Below the pieces are notes generated by a model, which saw only the letters and a program-made list of their open reading frames with translations, made no database searches and was not told the DNA's origin. A DNA stretch of 64,000 nucleotides from Locusta migratoria (Eukaryota > Arthropoda > Insecta > Orthoptera > Acrididae). The stretch spans positions 350,859,168 to 350,923,167 of the forward strand of contig CM048744.1 of the NCBI GenBank assembly GCA_026315105.1. The letters run 5' to 3'. Shown here in pieces: positions 22,411 through 32,760 of this stretch; within the stretch, counting starts at the first letter, position 1, and every line of letters starts with the position of its first letter. The translations under genes were made by a program, and so were the position numbers.

Positions 22411-23371
22411 CTTCACCTTTGATTCATGAACCACTTTGACTTTGAAATTATTTTAATGACTTTTCCTTGTGGGCAATGTGTTTGTATTGGTGGCCTTATG
22501 TCCATATTCCTTTATATCGTTTTACACGTTTTATTCGGTGCTGTAGACCGTTTCGACCAGCACAGTGAAAGATGTGGTACTATCACTCAAGTGGTGCCAT
22601 TGACTATTTTATTATGTATGTTGCAACAGTAACATTATTTGCAACTTATTGTTCCCTGCGCCAGATAAGAGTAAGCAGCAGTTTCTATAGTGTTTCTTTT
22701 CGACTTACTCTTAACACTTGGGATAAACACAAAGAAAACGAATAAGACAATCATTCCTAAAAATGCATGTTTAGTGTACTTCCAGATGTGTATTTGTTTG
22801 CAGAAGGTAAACACTTTTCCAGGAAGGTGACAAGGAGGTGAGGCAGGCAATGCAGCACTAAGAAGCGAGAGAAAGAGCTACGGGAAATTACTACGTATTC
22901 AGCAATTTGTGTTGTGAAGAAGTACTCGCAATTACGCTGAAGGGAACGGTAGGCAACACGAGGGAACGCGCAGGGCGTGCTAGTTCTACGGACGCGTTGT
23001 TAGTGTTTTCTTGATGCTTGTAACAACACACAAGGTCCGCTTGATAAGGCTATTAATAGCCACGAAGCCAAACTTAGATATCCGAACGAGATTATTTTGC
23101 TAGCTATTAAAGAAAAAAACCTGCACGAATTTCACACCATTAAAGCCGAATTCTTTCACCAATACAAAGGAAGTATCACATAACCAGGGCGATGCCACCA
23201 CGCATCATTCATTAAAATAATTCAGGTAATTTTTTTTTTCATTGGGGGGGGGGGGGAGGGTCAGGCCCCCTTGCCCCCCACCCACCCACCCACCCTTATA
23301 TACGTCACTGCTGCTCCTTATGCTCTGTGGGGCTTGCAGCACACAGGTCATATAATGACTTTTACTAAAGA
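22411..23371. other. No supported gene; poly-G/poly-C tracts near 23.25 kb
   Basis: Low-complexity tracts occupy about 23228-23295. The rest shows nothing recognisable. Confidence 0.45.
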
Positions 23372-23762
23372 AAGTTCCAAATTTGCTGCTATGTTTAGAT
23401 TCATTTTTATTCCGTCACTACAGAGAGTTTCGGCGCATTATTGCCTTTTCTAAGTGTCGTCTATATGGAATGACCTGCATATATTCATCATATTGGACCG
23501 TCTGATGTTTGTCAATTACCTTCTGATTTTATAAAAAAGGTTATTGAAAACGATAATCTAAGTATATATCGGTACTGTCAAACGAAAATTCAATATCCTA
23601 TTTATAATACTAGAAGGTAATTTACAATCGTCAGACAGTCCAATACGATGATACATGCACGTCATTCTATCTAGACGACACTTCAAAAGGGCAATAATGC
23701 GCCGGAACTGTCAGTAGTGACGAAATAAAAACGAATCTAAACTTTGCAGCAAATTTGGAACT
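23372..23762. repeat. Palindromic repeat, arms about 160-180 bp
   Basis: The left arm (from AAGTTCCAAATTTGCTGC) and right arm (ending GCAGCAAATTTGGAACTT) are imperfect inverted copies. Both hold an outward-pointing site: GCGCCGAAACTCTCTGTA on the minus strand at the left, GCGCCGGAACTGTCAGTA on the plus strand at the right. These match the GAAAC-stem III-GTA part of the hammerhead-like sites. The CTGANGA core is not preserved. Confidence 0.8.
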
Positions 23763-23789
23763 TACTTGGTCTGGACATCCCTTACGAGA

Positions 23790-23857
23790 TTGTTCGGCCG
23801 CCTTAGTGTAAGTCTTTTTATTTGACGCCGCGTGGGCGACTTACGTGCCAATGACGA

Positions 23858-23890
<33 letters not shown>

Positions 23891-23985
23891 AATACACAAC
23901 ACCCAGTCCCCTGCCGGGAATCGAACCCGGGCCCCCTGCGTGGTAGTCAGCGACGCTGGCACTGAGGTACGGAGGCGGACACATT
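23790..23985 (-). mobile_element. tRNA-derived SINE with (ATC)n tract
   Basis: Minus-orientation tRNA-like head (B-box complement GGGAATCGAACCCGGG at about 23918-23933), then a (GAT)n tract at 23857-23890, then a body containing GACGCCGCGTGGGCGACTTA. This head-ATC repeat-body layout is common in insect tRNA SINEs. The trinucleotide run makes a spurious poly-Met or poly-Ile frame. Confidence 0.75.
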
Positions 23986-24310
23986 TGCCTAATATGTACT
24001 CAGAGAAATGTTATTCGCCGATGTCACTGGCTTATGTCCGTTCCTGCATTAACTAGGCTTCCCCGTATCAGAGTTTACAATAATTAGCGGGCAGTTACAA
24101 AGCGCTGCAGACTTACAGAAATCACAGCCGGCAGTACCTTGCGTGCGCTGCACTCAGTGATACAAACATGTTTCCACCCGTTGCAGACAGACAGGGCACT
24201 TTGTAATAGGAGGCCGGTCAAAATTTTCCTGCGGACGACAGCATTCACATGAAGGGCTGTTTACACGCACGACGTTACGTTACAAGCTCATTTGAACTGC
24301 ACGACCAGCT

Positions 24311-24334
24311 ACACACACACACACACACACACAC
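24311..24334. repeat. (CA)n microsatellite
   Basis: Twelve CA dinucleotides. The surrounding 23986-24878 has no other recognisable feature. Confidence 0.9.
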
Positions 24335-24878
24335 TGTTGTGGGCGGAAATATGAACTGCATTCAAGTCGCCGGCTGAATGAAACCAGCATTTTCCGTGTT
24401 TCGAAACGCAAATTACTCCCGCAAACATGCTTTATGTGGTGCTCGGAGCTTCTCATTGTGGGCTTACACAACAGAGTTCTCTGTTCTTGCATAAGGACGG
24501 AATCGTTCAAAGGAAAATTACGTAACCCCTGGCAGGTACACACTTTTGTGACAAACCTCATGCTAAACTAAATAGCCTCACAATTTCTTTTTGTTTTTAG
24601 CTACTTATTGCCAGACATTGTACTCTGGGAGACAAAGAAGAAAGTTATTTCTTCTGACGTTAATTTTAGGATTTAGTCCTCTAGAATGGGCTGGCCGAGC
24701 AATTACATTTGTTTCACTGTGGTCCATTCTATGTCTACATATATACTCCAACGGAGTGCGTTTTGGCGAGTACTTCCCGTAACAATTTCCTAGTTCACTA
24801 TGTGCGTATCTGATTCCCGGAAATTACTTCGTAAATACCACCTTATACTGACTTCAATGCCACCGTTGACTGTCAAAA

Positions 24879-25075
24879 GCCGCGAGGGAGTAGCCGAGCG
24901 GTCTGGAGCGCAACGTTGCGGATCTCGCGGACTCCCGCGTTGGAGGTTCAAATCCTCCCCCGGGCATGGATGTTTGTGTTGACTTTAGTATAAGGTAGTT
25001 CATAAGTAGTTTGTAAGTTTAGTGACTGATGACCCAGCAGTCAAGTCCCATAAGCTTTACAAACATTTGAACATT
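24879..25075 (+). mobile_element. SINE family A, subfamily with serine-like head
   Basis: tRNA-like head GGAGTAGCCGAGCGGTCT, a long variable-arm-like hairpin TCTCGCGGACTCCCGCGTTG and B box GGTTCAAATCC, then the family A body and CAAACATTTGAACA end. The A box and extra arm resemble tRNA-Leu/Ser, indicating the probable ancestor of the family head. Confidence 0.88.
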
Positions 25076-25273
25076 TTTGAGTGCCAAATTTGTTATTGTC
25101 ATGTTATCCATGACAGTTTCCGTACAATACCAGTACCACAAATCTAGAAGTATGGTTATGGATTATGTCAGCAGGAACCTTTTCCAAACAATTATTTGAC
25201 TACTGAGACTAAATCGTACCACATAATATGCGAGTTTTTGCAATTGAGTCTAAAGTCTTGATTGCAATTTAAG

Positions 25274-25312
25274 ATTACTAGTTTCAGCTCATTTGTGAGC
25301 CATCTTCAGAGC
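25274..25312 (-). ncRNA. Hammerhead-like motif (stem III ACTAGT), left arm
   Basis: Minus strand: CTGAAGA (complement of 25303-25309), a GGCTC/GAGCT stem II, GAAAC (complement of 25281-25285), palindromic ACTAGT and triplet GTA. One unpaired T follows CTGAAGA. Stem I is weak in this copy, so activity is doubtful even though the core is kept. Confidence 0.45.
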
Positions 25313-25555
25313 TGTGTTTTCGGTAAATACCTCTCAAACGGCACTATAATCAACCAAATACACAATTACGAGTTGTATATAACAACAAAAAGCAGTATAA
25401 TATTTTGAAGGTGGACAGACATTGGCTGTTACATACAGTGGAACCTCATGTGTACAACAGCCAGCACTGCTTTTTGTTGGTATATACAACTCGTAATTGT
25501 GTATTTAGATGATTATACTGCCTTTTGACAGGTATTTATCGAATGGCCAACACAC

Positions 25556-25595
25556 ATGATCTGAAGACGGCTCTGAAATGAACTGAAACTAATAA
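25556..25595 (+). ncRNA. Hammerhead-like motif, decayed, right arm
   Basis: CTGAAGA at 25561-25567 and GAAAC at 25585-25589 flank a GGCTC...GAACT stem with one mismatch. The palindrome ACTAGT has become ACTAAT and the GTA triplet ATA, so the cleavage geometry is lost. It is the mirror of the left-arm motif. Confidence 0.4.
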
Positions 25596-25631
25596 TTTTA
25601 AATAAAAAAAAATGTTATCAAGACTTCAGAT

Positions 25632-26719
25632 GTGATATCTATTAATACTTTTAGATCGCCTCCAAGACAATATGTCAAACAGTAATAGAGATCTGGTGAC
25701 GAGTAATTTGTCTTCAGAAGCAGTTAACTAACTGAACTATCCTGCAGACACGTCGTAGGCGTCCTTGTCTTGTTTGAAAAGAGGTATAATCGTCATGGTG
25801 ACATTGTTGATTATATGACGTCAGGCGTTTACAAGCACATGCCTCATGTGCTGGCTATTTCTTTAGGGTCTACAATTTTGACAGTAAACTTTAGTGGAAA
25901 CCTATAGTAATAAAATAACAGGTGTCAGACAAGAAAATGATACTAACCGAGAAATCTGCAAACATCTAAAAGTTTTCGTCACAGTGAAAGTTACTTTTAT
26001 TAGCTTCGTAAAATTGGTTATGTCTTAAAAGTTGAAATAAAATTAGAACTAGAAAGGAGAAGTGCAATTGCGGAAGCACTTTGGTGATTAATGTACATTA
26101 TCCTACAGAGGCAAGAAGTTAATTTCTTCTCCCTACATTTGACACAGTACCATAACTTATAGACTTTTCTTTGTTTTAATTCTGCGAAAGTGAGTAGTGG
26201 ATTGATGATACTTGATAGGCAGCCTCTAAGAAACTTAGCCTTGGGCATCATGAATCAGTTGCAAGTCTGACTCATTATCCAGTCTTTGCACAGTAATGGT
26301 ACGAGCCCTGTATGTCTTCTAGCGTAGATGTTTCCTCTATGAATGTTAACTTCCGTAGCCTCTGGACTTTTGGCACTGTAATGAAAATATTTTCAATTGA
26401 TATTGGTTTACGGAGCCTACAGTCGCTTTGTGACGGAGAACTGAGTGATTTATTACTTAGATGCACTACCCATGCTACTATATGTAATCTAATGAGCTGA
26501 GCGACGATCCGCCGCCTTCACGGCAGGAAAGATAGGGGTTCAGAGTCCTCCCATACGCAAAAGAATTTCTTGCCATTCATACGCGGTTACGTATCTCATG
26601 TTCTCGATCCCCAGTATAACTGACTACAATTCATCAACACTGAGCGACCGACGACCTTTTAGCTAGCAAAGCTTGGTTTGTAAGGCAGGTTGTTATTACG
26701 GCAATATTACTATGACTTC
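25632..26719. other. No recognisable feature
   Basis: AT-rich with short frames only. Confidence 0.45.
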
Positions 26720-26913
26720 ATAAAATTCAAATGTTTGTAAAGCTTATGGGACTTAACTGCGGGGTCATCAGTCCCTAAACTTACGAACTATTTATGAACT
26801 TATACTAAAGAGAGCACAAACATGCATGCCCAAGGGAGGATTCGAACCTCCGACGTGGGAGGCCGCGCGATCCGCAACGTGGTGCTCCAGACCGCTCGGC
26901 TACTCCTGCGCGG
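26720..26913 (-). mobile_element. SINE family A with 10-bp target duplication
   Basis: Reverse copy of the serine-like-head subfamily (CTCGGCTACTCC at the head end), flanked by CTATGACTTC at 26710-26719 and 26914-26923. Confidence 0.92.
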
Positions 26914-26923
26914 CTATGACTTC

Positions 26924-27639
26924 TTACAGGGCATGTCAAAGTTGATGAAAAGTCGCGTTTTCAGTGCTATACATCGAAATATTGACTACACATGAGCGTG
27001 AACAGTTAATGTCGTTCGAGTTATTTACTGTTTTGTGTTTTCTTGCTATATCTTTGTTACTCGTAAACATGAGCGACTTTTCGAGCGCCGTTACCAGTCG
27101 GGTGGTAAGGCTAGAACTATCAAACCGTGGATCCGAGTTCGAACCTCCATCATGGCTATTTTTTCACTAGATTTGTTTTGTGTGTATTTGATAATATTCT
27201 CATATTTGTAAAACCTTTCCTTGCCTATTTTGAAGCATAGAATCGGAAAGTGTGATTATTCAAGTAAGCTATCTGGTTACAACCGATCGGCGACAGAGCT
27301 TGGAAAATCGCTGATATTTAGCAGTATCCAAACTACAGCACGATAACACAAAACAGGAGAGTGAGACAGTAAATTCCAGCGTATAACATGACAAATATTT
27401 ATATTACACAAACAGAAACTGAAATAACAGTTTTCAAAAATTGGCTATTTTGCCACTTTGCACAAATTTTGAAAAAATTGTACGCACTGTAACGGCTTAG
27501 GTTTTGGGACTAGAAAAAAATGGTAACAAATTTGTAGAGAATTTTGTGCTCTTGGAAAAAGAAGGTAGTTGTAAAAGCGGTAGGTTCACAAAAATGTTTG
27601 AATTGGATATTTTGAAAAAACTGAAAAGTCCGAAATTTT
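26924..27639. other. Weak tRNA-like remnant, otherwise empty
   Basis: Around 27070-27160 a GGTGGTAAGG A-box-like run and GAGTTCGAACCTC B-box-like run suggest a degraded tRNA-like module. It does not fold convincingly. No genes. Confidence 0.35.
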
Positions 27640-28562
27640 GGCCCACTTGAGGTTATAGTAGTAACACTAAAAGTAGGCCTTTGCGATCGTCTTTTGACAG
27701 CTCTAAATTTAAATTAAAATAACGGCTTAACTATGACACGAAACTTTAATAACCCAATTTGTAGGAGAGAAAATTCTCTACAACTTTGCTCTCTTGTGTT
27801 TTTTCATCTCTTAGCGTTTCAAAGATATTTGCAAAAATAACGGCGATTTTGGTATGTCTGTCTCTCCGTAACGTGTTTCCTGTTTTTAAGACGAACCGTT
27901 CAACCGATCAGCACCAAATTTTACAGACATGATTTTAGGCCGCCAGAGACCAGAACCTCCTTTTTTCAAATTTTTCGGAAAAAAATACGGTAGTGAAACA
28001 AAAAACTGCCGTTTGTAATTTTAATTGCAAACGAACCGTTCATCTGACACGAAAATTGAATAACCTAATTGGTAGAGGAGAAAATTCTCTACAACTTAGC
28101 TCCCTTATGTTTTTACATATCTCGTATCGTTTGAGACATTTGCAAAAATAACGAAGATATGACACACTCCATTGAATTGACAAAAACAGCCGTTCGGAGA
28201 TGTCACGTGACATTCCTCGCGTATTTGTTGATTTTTTTTTATTGTAACTTCCACGTTGTCATTTCAAAGCAACGGCACACTGAGGAACGATAAATGATAA
28301 TTTGCACAAATGCCATATTAACATCAGTGAACAACGGCCATGAATAGTATGAGATTAAAGAACTCGTGTTTTGATTTATAGCCGTAGCGTAGTTAGCAAG
28401 GTGCTGGACTGTGATGGGAAAGGTCGGTAGTTCGAAACCCACCACTACTTAATTTTTTTTCCTAAAAGGGTTTCAGACACTCTTATTAATTAATTAAATT
28501 TAAATTATTATTTTGGTCCAAAATGTTTGCAAAAACATAAAACTACAAATCTAAAGTGGGCC
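27640..28562. mobile_element. TIR repeat carrying a tRNA-like module, copy 1
   Basis: Starts GGCCCACTTGAGG and ends CTAAAGTGGGCC, giving about 9-12 bp inverted ends. Inside are two diverged direct copies of a block with GAGAAAATTCTCTACAACTT (about 27770 and 28078) and a plus-strand tRNA-like segment at 28378-28446 (GTAGCGTAGTTAGCAAGG; GTAGTTCGAAACCCACC). A shorter inverse copy lies at 40055-40729. No protein is encoded. No convincing target duplication. Confidence 0.7.
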
Positions 28563-28698
28563 GTAAAACACGTCAGTGCGATTCTTTTGACTGCAGGAAG
28601 TTTTTCCAAGAGAAATTTTGTTGGCAAAACTTGGTTTTCCAATCTTTCCAACGAAATGAACGAGTTAAAGAAAATCGTCTACCCTATCTTTTGACTGG

Positions 28699-28702
<4 letters not shown>

Positions 28703-28766
<64 letters not shown>
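28703..28766. repeat. (AG)n microsatellite
   Basis: Thirty-two AG dinucleotides. The following 28767-29230 is GC-rich, with no recognised gene. Confidence 0.97.
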
Positions 28767-28768
<2 letters not shown>

Positions 28769-29230
28769 GCCTTGTTTTGGCTGCCAGTGTGGCCGTTGTA
28801 TGGAAAGGCGCGCGCGCGGGCGGCGGCCTCGTCATGAACCGCTGGCCGCCTTGACACTCTGCCAGCGCCGCTCACGTACCACCAGCAGTGCCTGCAGATG
28901 GCATCGCCAGCCGCGGCTGACGTAGCGCACGCCGCCTTCATTCAGACCTTGGCCGCGTGACTGGACGCGCAAACAGCCCCTCGTTATGTGATCGATATTC
29001 CTCCCTCCAGTGCGGCGCGATGGAAATGTCATGCATCCCAATTTTAGACGGGCAGCCGTGTCTGTTTTTGTAAGCAAAAGCGTTGTTAGTCCGGCATCAA
29101 TTATTAAAACGCTATCGAGCGACGGCCATTCCGAGTCCGTCACGCAAGTGCGGCCGCACTAGGCTAGCGAGGAAGGTCAGGTCCGCTTGACTCTACAGTG
29201 CACCCTTTACAGGTGGCGGAGGCAACTGAG

Positions 29231-29423
29231 CACACGAGCAGTTGATCATCTTGTGATGGTGCAGCTCTTGTCTCTTCCGTGCTTGCAGTATTAGAATTGT
29301 GGTTGATTCTGCCTTATGCAAGACACTTTTTTGTTTTGTTTAAATACCCAAACTAGTTTCGGCACTTAAAACAAAAAAGTGTCTTGCATAAGGTGGAATC
29401 AACCACAATTCCACACGAGCAGT
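29231..29423. repeat. Hairpin element flanked by 12-bp direct repeats
   Basis: CACACGAGCAGT occurs at 29231-29242 and 29412-29423. Between them, 29294-29337 and 29368-29411 form an almost perfect hairpin of about 44 bp per arm (AAGACACTTTTTTGTTTT and complement). The loop holds AACTAGTTTCGGC, whose complement GCCGAAACTAGTT echoes the GAAAC-palindrome motif. The direct repeat resembles a target-site duplication. Confidence 0.75.
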
Positions 29424-29575
29424 GTTTCTTGCAGACTGTGTAGGTTTAATTGAAGGGTAGTATTCATTCCTGCGTCACTAGGAGACAACTTTCCTAAAAA
29501 CCGTTATAAAAAAAACTGCTGCTTGGGAACTATTAGAATTTTAGTTTGTAGTAATGCATTTAGCAGTTCTCTTGA

Positions 29576-30134
29576 TTGATAAATCTGAAGCATTGAATTA
29601 AAATTTGTGATGCGGCCGGGAATCGAACCCAGACCTCTATGCTTACTAGGCAGACTTCTTAACCGTTATACCACCACACCACTAACGATTAAGACGCCTT
29701 GGAATAGTTAAGTACGATTTCCCTCCACGTCACGAACTATAAGTCAGCTTCTGTGTTCCAAAGATAATTGTCACTACTTCCAATGCTCTCCATGCAGCAG
29801 AATAGCACCTCGGCAAAGGTCATGGTGGAAAAATCCTGTTAAGGTGATATAAATATCAATTTAATACAAATAAACAATCCATGAGACATTTTCGCCTCGA
29901 ATATGTCAAAGACATTGTTGATAAATCGTGCTTAGACGATTACAAGTCGCCTTAATCATTAATGGTGTGGTGGTCTAACGGTTATGACGTCTGCCTAGTA
30001 AGCATGGAGATCCGGATTCGATTCCCGGCCGCATCACAAATTTTAATTCAATGCTTCATATTTATCAATAATGTCTTTGACATATTCGAGACGAAAATGC
30101 ATCTCAGGGATTGTTTATTTGTATTAAATTGATA
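29576..30134. repeat. Inverted pair of tRNA-like modules within a foldback
   Basis: A tRNA-like segment with B box GATTCGATTCCCGGCC lies on the plus strand at about 29964-30036, and its inverse partner on the minus strand at about 29607-29682. Flanks are also mirrored (TGATAAATCTGAAGCATTGA and its relative at 30049-30067). A second nested inverted pair joins 29854-29930 with 30058-30134 (TATCAATTTAATACAAATAA and complement). The anticodon-loop position reads CTAGTAA (AGT, threonine-like). The acceptor ends do not close well, so it is not a functional tRNA. Confidence 0.75.
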
Positions 30135-30823
30135 GTTCTCTTGATATTTATTAATCGTTTGCCCTTTGTTGCAGATCTAAGTGCATCAAAAGACCTGAAG
30201 AAGACCCGTCTTTTATCTGGTATGCAGAAATCACTTCTTACAAAAGTGTACTGCAAATGATCGGCATCAGTATGGGGAGGGAGCGTTTCTCAAAATGGAT
30301 ACCTCCGTGTGTGTTTTATGCTGCGAAGGGTCTATTTCCAGACAGTTTATAGAAACAAATTTGTCGAGCGAACAGCAGGAAGCAAGATAAACTGTATAAT
30401 AGTTACGCGTTGTTGCGTACAATGTGTAAATGGCCCGTTCAACATGACGTTCGGGAACAAATCGGTGAGTTGCTAGCACGGTCTAGGGATGCCGGATGAG
30501 TAACTCAGTGCGTTCGGTCTGTAATAAAATGAGTAAGATTTCAGAGACCAAGAACGAACCAAGAAGACCCCACGTTCGCTAGGAACCATTCTACCTGAAG
30601 AAGGTGAGGAGCCAGTGGCCAATGACCCGACCTGAGTTAGGATCCGCTGCTTAAATTGTGGGTGTATATAAGAATCTGCGGATCACTACCCGAGGCACAC
30701 ACATTCCTATTTTATTTGTCGAAAGCAGCACAATGCAATAAGGTTCTGTACATCGATGAGACCAAGAGACACCGGAAGGTACCAAATTGACTATGGTAAG
30801 ACAGATTTCGAAACAGTTTTAAA
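30135..30823. other. No recognisable feature
   Basis: No coding or RNA signature. Confidence 0.45.
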
Positions 30824-31602
30824 CAAGGAAAGTACATCGGCCTGAATAAAGGTATCCGCATGAATGTTTGCTTACAGGATCTCTACGTACACCTCAATGT
30901 GCCTGTGTGTGTCGTTTTTCTGCAAAGTTCTGCAACCATGCTCTAGATGTAATTGTAGACGCCATACGTAATGCAGATATCTCAACTATAACTTATGTAA
31001 TAATCATCGTACATGTTCTCCAGCGAATTGTCCTCAAAAGCCGTGATGATAGTTGCAACTTTAACCTTCTTCCCGAAAGACTGTTGGTATTCACTGCCAC
31101 TGCTTCCATCGCCTCTTCCCGCACTTACCGTAGCACTACCGCTTGCAATGAGTTGTTCGTCATTATCATCCCTATTATTATTACGAGTTTGTAACAACAG
31201 TATCTAACTTATGCTCATTTTCTGTACCATAGCAGATACGAGAAAACATGCAAATGATTCATCTTCTACACTAATACCATCTTCACGAAGAATGGTTCTT
31301 CGTAACTTCATCTCAACTAATCGCAATACATTAGCAGTATTGATTATCAATCGCCGCCCCATCTGACGCTTCACCACACAAATAACATCACAAAACGCAA
31401 CTTCGGAGGCACATTGCACCGTCCCTACTGGCGAACCGACAGGTCAAAGTGCAATGCGGCATGGCACACGCAGAGGCCTCTAACGGACGACTGCAGAGCT
31501 TTGCAGATGCGGGAGTATCACTAGTGCAATAAGGGATCTTTACATTATCTCTCATACGATTTTGGTGTATATCTGTTTGTTCGAGCCCAAGTACTTTCCT
31601 TG
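30824..31602 (-). mobile_element. TIR element with conserved small ORF, copy 1 (779 bp)
   Basis: Ends are inverted: CAAGGAAAGTACATCGG at 30824 and CCCAAGTACTTTCCTTG ending at 31602, with AAA on both sides (30821-30823, 31603-31605). The minus strand encodes a peptide in two frames: GRRLIINTANVLRLVEMKLR...LREDGISVEDESFAC (31200-31380), then SAGRGDGSSGSEYQQS and ITAFEDNSLENM up to a stop at 30982. The sister copy at 59080-59866 keeps the same peptide and the same stop. The 3-bp duplication would fit PIF/Harbinger, but I do not recognise the protein. Confidence 0.75.
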
Positions 31603-31769
31603 AAAGACATCGTGGGGTAGATACGGACTGACAGTAACTAATTGGTTATGAACTGTAGATTAGAAAGGAAGACGCTGGAAAAAGGTATAAAAGTAACGAG
31701 ATAGAATCTGCGTACCTTTAATCAACCACAGGTTGACAGTTTCAGAACATAGTAAATTTCCGTGAGACG

Positions 31770-32760
31770 GAAAAGCTTTCTATGAATCAGCACGGGTTTA
31801 GGAAACATTGTTTAAGTGAAACTCAGCTTGCTCTTTTCTCACGTTGTATCTTGTGAGCCGTGGATGAAATGCAACAGGCCTTTTTTTTTTCACTTTCGAT
31901 TTCAAAACGGCGTTTGACGCTGTGCCACACGGCAGACTGCTAAAGAAGATACAAGCTTATGAAATAGCTTCACAGGTTTGTGACTGGCTGGAAGACTTCC
32001 TAAGTAACAGATCTCAGTACGTTGTTCTCTACGGCGAGTGTTAATCAGAGACGAGTGTATCGTCAGGCCAGATCAACTTTTAATTTGCGGCTGTTTGCTG
32101 ATGATGCTGTGCTGTATGGGAGGGTGCCGTCTTCAACTGACTGTAATAGCATACAGGATGATTTGAACAAAATTTCTAGTTAGTTCGAAGAATGCCAGCT
32201 AGCACTCAATGTAGAAAAATGTAAGGTGATGCGCATGAGTAGGAAAAACAATTACATAACGTTCGAATACCACATTAGTAGTGATTCTTGATGCAGTCGC
32301 GTCGTTCAAATATCTAGGCGTAACATTGTAGAGCGATATAAAATGTAACGAACATTTGAAGTTGTGAGTAAGGCGGACAACCGAATTCGGTTTATTGGGA
32401 GAATTTTGGGTAGACGTATATTTGCAAAGGAGATCGCGTATAACGCATTTCTCAAGTGTTTGGGACCCGCAGCAGATCAATTTAAAGGAAGACATAGAAG
32501 CAGTTCAGAGGCGAGCAGCTAGGTTTGTTACTGGTAGGTTCGACCAATGTGCGAGTGTCACGGAAATGCTCCGAGAACTCAATTGGGGATCGCTGGAGGA
32601 AAGACGACGTTCTTTTCGTGAATTTCTGTTGAGGAAATTTAGAGGGCCGGAATTTGAAGCTGAATGTAGTACGGTCTTCCTGCCGCCTACTTACAAGATG
32701 TCTTTATCCACTTGTTATGAAATATTTTTTCCAGTGCGAAATACGAATAGCTTTTAAACA
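31770..32760 (+). pseudogene. CR1/L2-like LINE reverse transcriptase, internally deleted
   Basis: Readable blocks: MNQHGFRKHC-like (about 31782-31815), DFKTAFDAVPHGRLLKKIQA (31901-31960), WLEDFLSNRSQYV, then a jump directly to LRLFADDAVLYGRV (32086-32127; FADD catalytic box), LALNVEKCKVMRMSRKNNYI, NRIRFIGRIL and VQRRAARFVTGRFDQCASVT (from about 32505), then LNWGSLEERRRSFREFLL. The GxPQG/FINDL block between them is missing, consistent with an internal deletion, and frames change several times. Confidence 0.88.

Larger units (their letters stand above)
25248..25631. repeat. Palindromic repeat with hammerhead-like motifs in both arms
   Basis: Inverted arms of about 150 bp. Paired landmarks are CACAATTACGAGTTGTATAT near 25361 and its complement near 25477, and GCAGTATAAT / ATTATACTGC. 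The turn lies near 25400-25450. Each arm carries a motif of the CTGAAGA...GAAACTA type pointing outward (see the separate entries). Confidence 0.85.
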
